Below are positions 59,901 to 64,000 of a stretch of DNA of 64,000 nt, piece by piece; position 1 is the stretch's first letter; the number at the start of each line of letters is the position of its first letter. Location of the stretch: assembly GCF_900105905.1 (NCBI RefSeq), contig NZ_FNSV01000005.1, positions 7,502,001 to 7,566,000 of the forward strand, given 5' to 3'. The translations under genes and the position numbers were made by a program. This stretch comes from Rhodococcus koreensis (GTDB lineage: Bacteria > Actinomycetota > Actinomycetes > Mycobacteriales > Mycobacteriaceae). The notes under the pieces were generated by a model. It did not search any database. It was not told where the DNA came from and saw nothing but the letters and a program-made list of their open reading frames with translations.

Positions 59901-62900
59901 GCATTCCCGATCACGATGCGCACTACACCCTTCGATCCGACCTGCGTGCGGCGCTTCGGTCTGACCTGCTCGGTCCGCAAGGTGGCCCGCACGAAGTCCT
60001 CGCAGATGACGCCCCGATCACCGCTTACCTGATCGGTGTTCTGTTTCCCCGAGTCGGCGAAGATGTAACTGTCACGACTGACGACGAGAGTAGTGTCGAA
60101 GATGCGCCGGACGTCGTCAGCGGTGATGATCCTGAACAGGGGACCGCGGACCTGGGCGTTGCACTTACCAATCGCCGCAAACCTTCGTCTATGGGGCTGA
60201 CGTTTGGGGTCGCGCCAGAGATTACGGGTAGCATCTACGTCACGGTGCGAGCTGCCCAGTATGCGCCGGAGGATGAGAACGGGTTACCGGTGGAGCCTAA
60301 GCGCAGCGATGCGCGCAGCACCGAGCAGCAGAAAGAACGCTGGCGTCGGGTTCCGACGGAGTACGGCACGGTGTCGATCATGTTGACGAGCACGGGTATG
60401 CAAGAGCCCGTTGCGCTGTGTCCCGGGCTTGAGCTGCGCACGCTTGTAAGGCGTGCAGACAGGGACGGGGTGGTCACCGTGACGGTGACTATCGTGAACA
60501 CCTTGCGGACAGGCGAATTCGATCTGCAGGACGCCTACTGTTTCTTCCAACCTGAGATCGTCGTTTCCGGGCCGCAAGGAACTCTCCCGTTTGTGGAGCG
60601 CGCGGTGGGTGCCGGCGCCGTCGACGCCGAGCAAGCGTTGAGTAGGCTCCTACACCGCCACGCTCCGTCCTTCGCAGTGGGCCACGGTTGCTCAGTCGCC
60701 TGGGAGTGGGAACCGCCGGCCGTGCGGGCGCCGATACCTGACCGGGCAGCTGTGGCCCGTCTCAGAACCGAATTCATACCTACCCATGAAGTATTGCTGA
60801 CGGACTCCAATCCGACGATTGACGACAACGCCCTTGGGATGTCCGGCCTCGGTAGCGGCAGCCGTGAGGAGGTGGCTTCGGCTCTGAGTCGCCTTCTCGA
60901 CGGTTACCAGTCGTGGATCGAAGACCGATCAGCCGACGCGGATGTCCTGGCCGGCACCGACTACGCGAGCGTGGCCGACGAACAGATCACGTTGTGCCGA
61001 GAGTCGCTCGCGCGGATGCGTCGCGGGTTGGCGTTGCTTGCGGATACCGAGCAACCAAAGGTTCTCCAAGCTTTTCAGCTGGCAAATCAGGCTATGGCTC
61101 AGCAGCGCGCTCGAAGCAAGTGGATTAAGGACGGGAGAATCGGTTCCCCTGACACAAGTATCGGACGGTGGCGCCCGTTCCAGATCGCATTCATGCTCTT
61201 GTGCCTCGAAGGCATCGTCGACCCCGACCATGAAGACAGGAAGGTCGCTGACCTCCTGTGGTTTCCGACCGGTGGCGGCAAGACTGAGGCATACCTGGGG
61301 CTGATCGCGTTCACTGTGTTCCTTCGCCGATTGCGAGACAACGCAAACGGTGGCGGGGTCACGGTGCTGATGCGTTACACCCTGCGCCTGTTGACGCTCC
61401 AACAGTTTGAACGTGCAACGGTTCTGATTTGCGCGATGGAGCGTGTGCGTAACGAACACCGAGATCTGGGTGCTACTCGAATTTCTATTGGCATGTGGGT
61501 GGGAAGGTCGGCGACGCCGAACTACCTGAAAGACGCGGAAATTCAGCTGGAGGATCTGCGAAAGAACCCTCTGAAGTCCCTGCAGAGGGAGAATCCTGTA
61601 CAGCTCCAGAACTGTCCCTGGTGCGGCGAACCGCTCAGCGCGTCGGACTACGACGTTCGAATCGGCCTGTGCAGGATGTTGGTGCACTGCCCAAATGCGG
61701 TCTGTGCGTTCCATGAGGGCGATGGACTGCCTATCCACCTTGTCGACGAAGCGGTCTATGACGCGCGTCCCACGCTGGTCATTTCGACAGTCGACAAATT
61801 TGCATCCATGCCATGGCGACCTGAGACGAAGGCCTTGTTCAACCGCGATATTGAGGGGGTCAAGCCGCCGGAGTTGATTGTGCAGGATGAACTTCATCTG
61901 ATCTCGGGTCCACTAGGAACACTGACAGGGCTTTACGAAACCGCAGTGGATGTCTTAGCCGAGCAGCCGAAGGTAATCGCATCGACAGCAACGATCCGTC
62001 GCGCCTCCAATCAAGTGGGGGCACTCTTCGATCGGGAAACGGCTCAGTTCCCGCCAGCGGGAGTCGATTCACGGGACTCTTGGTTTGCCGTAGAGACGCC
62101 GCGCCAGGACAAGGCTTCACGCCGCTACGTCGGGTTGTTCACACCCAGTGGAAGCCAGGCGACTCTACTCGTGCGCACCTACGCGGCTTTGCTGAACGCC
62201 GCGTATGCCGCAGCAGCGGAAGCGGATCCGAAGGTCGTTGACGCGTACTGGACCCTCGTTGGCTATTTCAACAGCCTGCGGCTGCTTTCCGCTGCCGAGC
62301 TGCAGGTCTTCGGCGACGTGCAAGACCGGCTGGAAGTGCTCGCGAAACGCGACGATTCCGGGAGTATCCGCTCGGCGAATGCTTTGATCGAGCTCAGTAG
62401 CCGGGCAGATTCGAGCGAGATACCCCGCCGTCTGAAGATCCTTGAGCGTGAACTACCAGACCCGGACGTGCTTGACGTGCTTCTGGCAACCAACATGATC
62501 TCGGTCGGTGTCGACATCGACCGACTAGGTTTGATGGCAGTAATGGGACAGCCGCAAACGACGGCGGAGTACATCCAGGCGACGAGCCGAGTCGGACGAC
62601 GGCATCCAGGACTCGTCGCAGTGATGTTCAATTCGTCGAGGTCGCGGGATCGCTCGCACTACGAGAAGTTTCCGAGCTTTCACTCGGCCCTCTACCGTGA
62701 GGTCGAGTCGACAAGTGTTACCCCGTTTTCGTCTCGGTCGCGGGACCGTGGTCTGCATGCCGTCATCGTTGCCCTGACTCGTCTGATGATCCCACGTGCG
62801 TCCGATAACAAGGCTGCAGGTCGGATCGAGGAGTATGTCGGGGACATCAATTCGAAAGTTATACCGCGCATCCTCGATCGGGCCCGACAAATCGATGACG

Positions 62901-63139
62901 CTGAACTTGAGTCGACCAGGACACACTGCGAGAACTTTGTCGAATGGTGGCGCACCGAGGCTGAGGATAACCCAGATCTTGTGTACGAGGCGAAGCGAGG
63001 AAGCCGTCAACGGGCATTGTTAAGCGGTTTCGATGATGATTCTAATGACGGCGCAGGCTGGTCGACTCTGTGGAGCCTGCGCGACGTCGATGCTGAATCG
63101 ACTCTCTTCTATGAGAAGAATAAAGGAGCGACGAAATGA
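59897..63139 (+). CDS. drmA: DrmA-like DISARM helicase
   Basis: A 1080-aa protein from GTG 59897, overlapping the previous stop (GTGA). The helicase half has LWFPTGGGKTEAYLGLIAF (Walker A near 456), RYTLRLLTLQQFERA, PPELIVQDELHLISGPLGTLTGLYE (DELH Walker B near 662), STATIRRA, then LLATNMISVGVDIDRLGLM and IQATSRVGRR. The combination GGGKTEAY, QDELHLISGPLG and SVGVDIDRLGLM is what I recall as characteristic of DISARM DrmA. A CPWCGEPL...CPNAVCAF zinc-binding insert lies between. The first 380 residues are a separate N-terminal region. With DrmB it forms the core complex that recognises and blocks incoming phage DNA. Confidence 0.88.
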   Translation: MSIPDHDAHYTLRSDLRAALRSDLLGPQGGPHEVLADDAPITAYLIGVLFPRVGEDVTVTTDDESSVEDAPDVVSGDDPEQGTADLGVALTNRRKPSSMGLTFGVAPEITGSIYVTVRAAQYAPEDENGLPVEPKRSDARSTEQQKERWRRVPTEYGTVSIMLTSTGMQEPVALCPGLELRTLVRRADRDGVVTVTVTIVNTLRTGEFDLQDAYCFFQPEIVVSGPQGTLPFVERAVGAGAVDAEQALSRLLHRHAPSFAVGHGCSVAWEWEPPAVRAPIPDRAAVARLRTEFIPTHEVLLTDSNPTIDDNALGMSGLGSGSREEVASALSRLLDGYQSWIEDRSADADVLAGTDYASVADEQITLCRESLARMRRGLALLADTEQPKVLQAFQLANQAMAQQRARSKWIKDGRIGSPDTSIGRWRPFQIAFMLLCLEGIVDPDHEDRKVADLLWFPTGGGKTEAYLGLIAFTVFLRRLRDNANGGGVTVLMRYTLRLLTLQQFERATVLICAMERVRNEHRDLGATRISIGMWVGRSATPNYLKDAEIQLEDLRKNPLKSLQRENPVQLQNCPWCGEPLSASDYDVRIGLCRMLVHCPNAVCAFHEGDGLPIHLVDEAVYDARPTLVISTVDKFASMPWRPETKALFNRDIEGVKPPELIVQDELHLISGPLGTLTGLYETAVDVLAEQPKVIASTATIRRASNQVGALFDRETAQFPPAGVDSRDSWFAVETPRQDKASRRYVGLFTPSGSQATLLVRTYAALLNAAYAAAAEADPKVVDAYWTLVGYFNSLRLLSAAELQVFGDVQDRLEVLAKRDDSGSIRSANALIELSSRADSSEIPRRLKILERELPDPDVLDVLLATNMISVGVDIDRLGLMAVMGQPQTTAEYIQATSRVGRRHPGLVAVMFNSSRSRDRSHYEKFPSFHSALYREVESTSVTPFSSRSRDRGLHAVIVALTRLMIPRASDNKAAGRIEEYVGDINSKVIPRILDRARQIDDAELESTRTHCENFVEWWRTEAEDNPDLVYEAKRGSRQRALLSGFDDDSNDGAGWSTLWSLRDVDAESTLFYEKNKGATK

Positions 63140-64000
63140 CACCTCCGAAACCTCCGCGTCGGCGACGAGGCGGAGCACCAATGCCCCCGCGTGCCCGAAA
63201 GCTGGGTGCAGTGCGCCGCTCCCAGCTCGTCACTACCTATGGGGTCGGCTCAATGATTGCGATCGACAACGAGTCGTTCATTGTTGCGGGCCTGGACTCA
63301 TGGGATATCAGTGAAGCCCCTGAGGTATTCGAGCGGCGGCTAGCACAGATTCTCGGAGTTGGTTCATTCCGCCTGCCCCCTGCACCCGACGCGGATCGGG
63401 GTACCGACGGTGTACGAGTTCGTCGCTTCCCGGACTTCTACACCTGCCCGAAATGCCATGCTCTTCAATCGTTCTCCAGATTCAACTCGCCTGTAGGATC
63501 GGCCGCATGTCTTGAATGCATCGAAGATCTGGTTCCTTCACGTTTCGTCGTCGCATGCGAATACGGTCACATTGACGACTTTCCGTTCTGGAAATGGGTT
63601 CACCGAAATGTCGACCGTGAAAGCGGATTTTGCGGCGGAGGCTTGTCGCTGCACACGAACGGCAGCACCGCGTCGCTCAGATCGATTGAAATTCATTGCA
63701 GTTGCGGAGTTTCTGCGGTATCTATGGAAGGTGCCTTTCGCTCGAAGGCATTAAGGGATCTGGGAATTCGATGTGAGGGGAAGCGTCCCTGGCTGAGGAA
63801 TTCGGCCAAGGAAGAATGCGACCAGCAACCGCGAGCGATGCAGCGAGGCTCCTCCTCTGCTTGGCATCCCATTATGCATAGCGCGCTGTCGATTCCGCCA
63901 TGGGGAGAAGGCTTGCACGCGCTGATCGAGAAGCACAAGCTGATTGCCGCTCCCGAGGACTCCATCCGGTGGTACTTCCAGTCCCGTCCGACACTGCTCG
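63136..64000 (+). CDS. drmB: DrmB-like DUF1998 protein, 3'-truncated by window edge
   Basis: The ATG at 63136 overlaps the drmA stop (ATGA), with AAGGAG 7 nt upstream; the frame stays open to the end of the window (288 codons seen). After a very basic start (PPKPPRRRRGGAPMPPRARK) comes the DrmB signature VRRSQLVTTYGVGSMIAIDNESFIVAGLDSW. Then follow RRFPDFYTCPKCHAL and CLEC (zinc site), FVVACEYGHIDDFPFWKWVH, CSCG, CEGKRPWL and SAWHPIMHSALSIPPWGEGL, all in the order expected of DrmB. DrmB partners DrmA in DISARM. A phospholipase-D-like DrmC gene would be expected downstream, outside the window. Confidence 0.88.
   Translation, partial: MTPPKPPRRRRGGAPMPPRARKLGAVRRSQLVTTYGVGSMIAIDNESFIVAGLDSWDISEAPEVFERRLAQILGVGSFRLPPAPDADRGTDGVRVRRFPDFYTCPKCHALQSFSRFNSPVGSAACLECIEDLVPSRFVVACEYGHIDDFPFWKWVHRNVDRESGFCGGGLSLHTNGSTASLRSIEIHCSCGVSAVSMEGAFRSKALRDLGIRCEGKRPWLRNSAKEECDQQPRAMQRGSSSAWHPIMHSALSIPPWGEGLHALIEKHKLIAAPEDSIRWYFQSRPTLL

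Overview
The window is high-GC actinobacterial DNA and most resembles a Rhodococcus or close relative. The evidence is the codon use, DUF2510 and CarD proteins, a WYPDP-type membrane protein, a mycobacterial-style Ser/Thr kinase, GTG/TTG starts, and at least four copies of an intergenic palindrome (GTGAGTGGCAAAGCGT...) of a kind I recall from Rhodococcus genomes. No rRNA, tRNA or CRISPR array was seen. All family assignments come from reading the translations; no database search was run.

Layout. (1) 1-20.3 kb is ordinary chromosome: an ADP-ribosylglycohydrolase, small hydrolases, a NhaA-thioredoxin fusion, an F420-type LLM oxidoreductase, a Ser/Thr kinase, two pRiA4b ORF-3 family proteins, DNA polymerase IV, a metallo-beta-lactamase-fold hydrolase, a secreted glycine-rich protein, CarD and TetR regulators, a YjbQ protein, a TerD-like protein and a NERD-nuclease/UvrD-type helicase. 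(2) 20.6-38.5 kb is a co-directional block. It has a PASTA lipoprotein followed by an eight-gene operon: small membrane protein, secreted membrane-anchored VWA protein, tubulin-like protein, two-TM protein, fibronectin-like protein, GAP1-type protein, second VWA-like protein, and a zinc-ribbon double-GTPase-type protein. The lipoprotein and the operon are preceded by two related non-coding regions, which suggests one regulon. (3) 38.5-40.65 kb is a decayed junction with an IS630 remnant, a truncated small ORF and a frameshifted secreted-protein gene. (4) 40.65-64.0 kb is a defence island of visibly lower GC: a DUF262/HNH protein, TerD, a Z1-domain ATPase, a broken MORC-like ATPase and a broken cytosine methyltransferase fused back to back at a deletion point, an intact cytosine methyltransferase, a three-gene operon ending in a DUF6339-like protein and beginning with an XRE-GHKL fusion, and a divergent four-gene operon (GHKL/sacsin-type SF2 helicase, UvrD-like helicase, DrmA-like helicase, DrmB-like DUF1998 protein) that runs off the right edge.

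How they may work together. The 22-38.5 kb operon looks like a membrane-tethered NTPase signalling machine: an extracellular VWA sensor with a cytoplasmic tail, a tubulin-like polymer-forming candidate, and a GTPase with its associated protein. The 47.8-64 kb genes look like a DISARM-related modification/helicase system controlled by an XRE-GHKL protein acting on palindromes in the divergent promoter. The Z1/MORC/Dcm module next to it has lost the 5' halves of two genes and is probably inactive or partly rescued by its neighbour.
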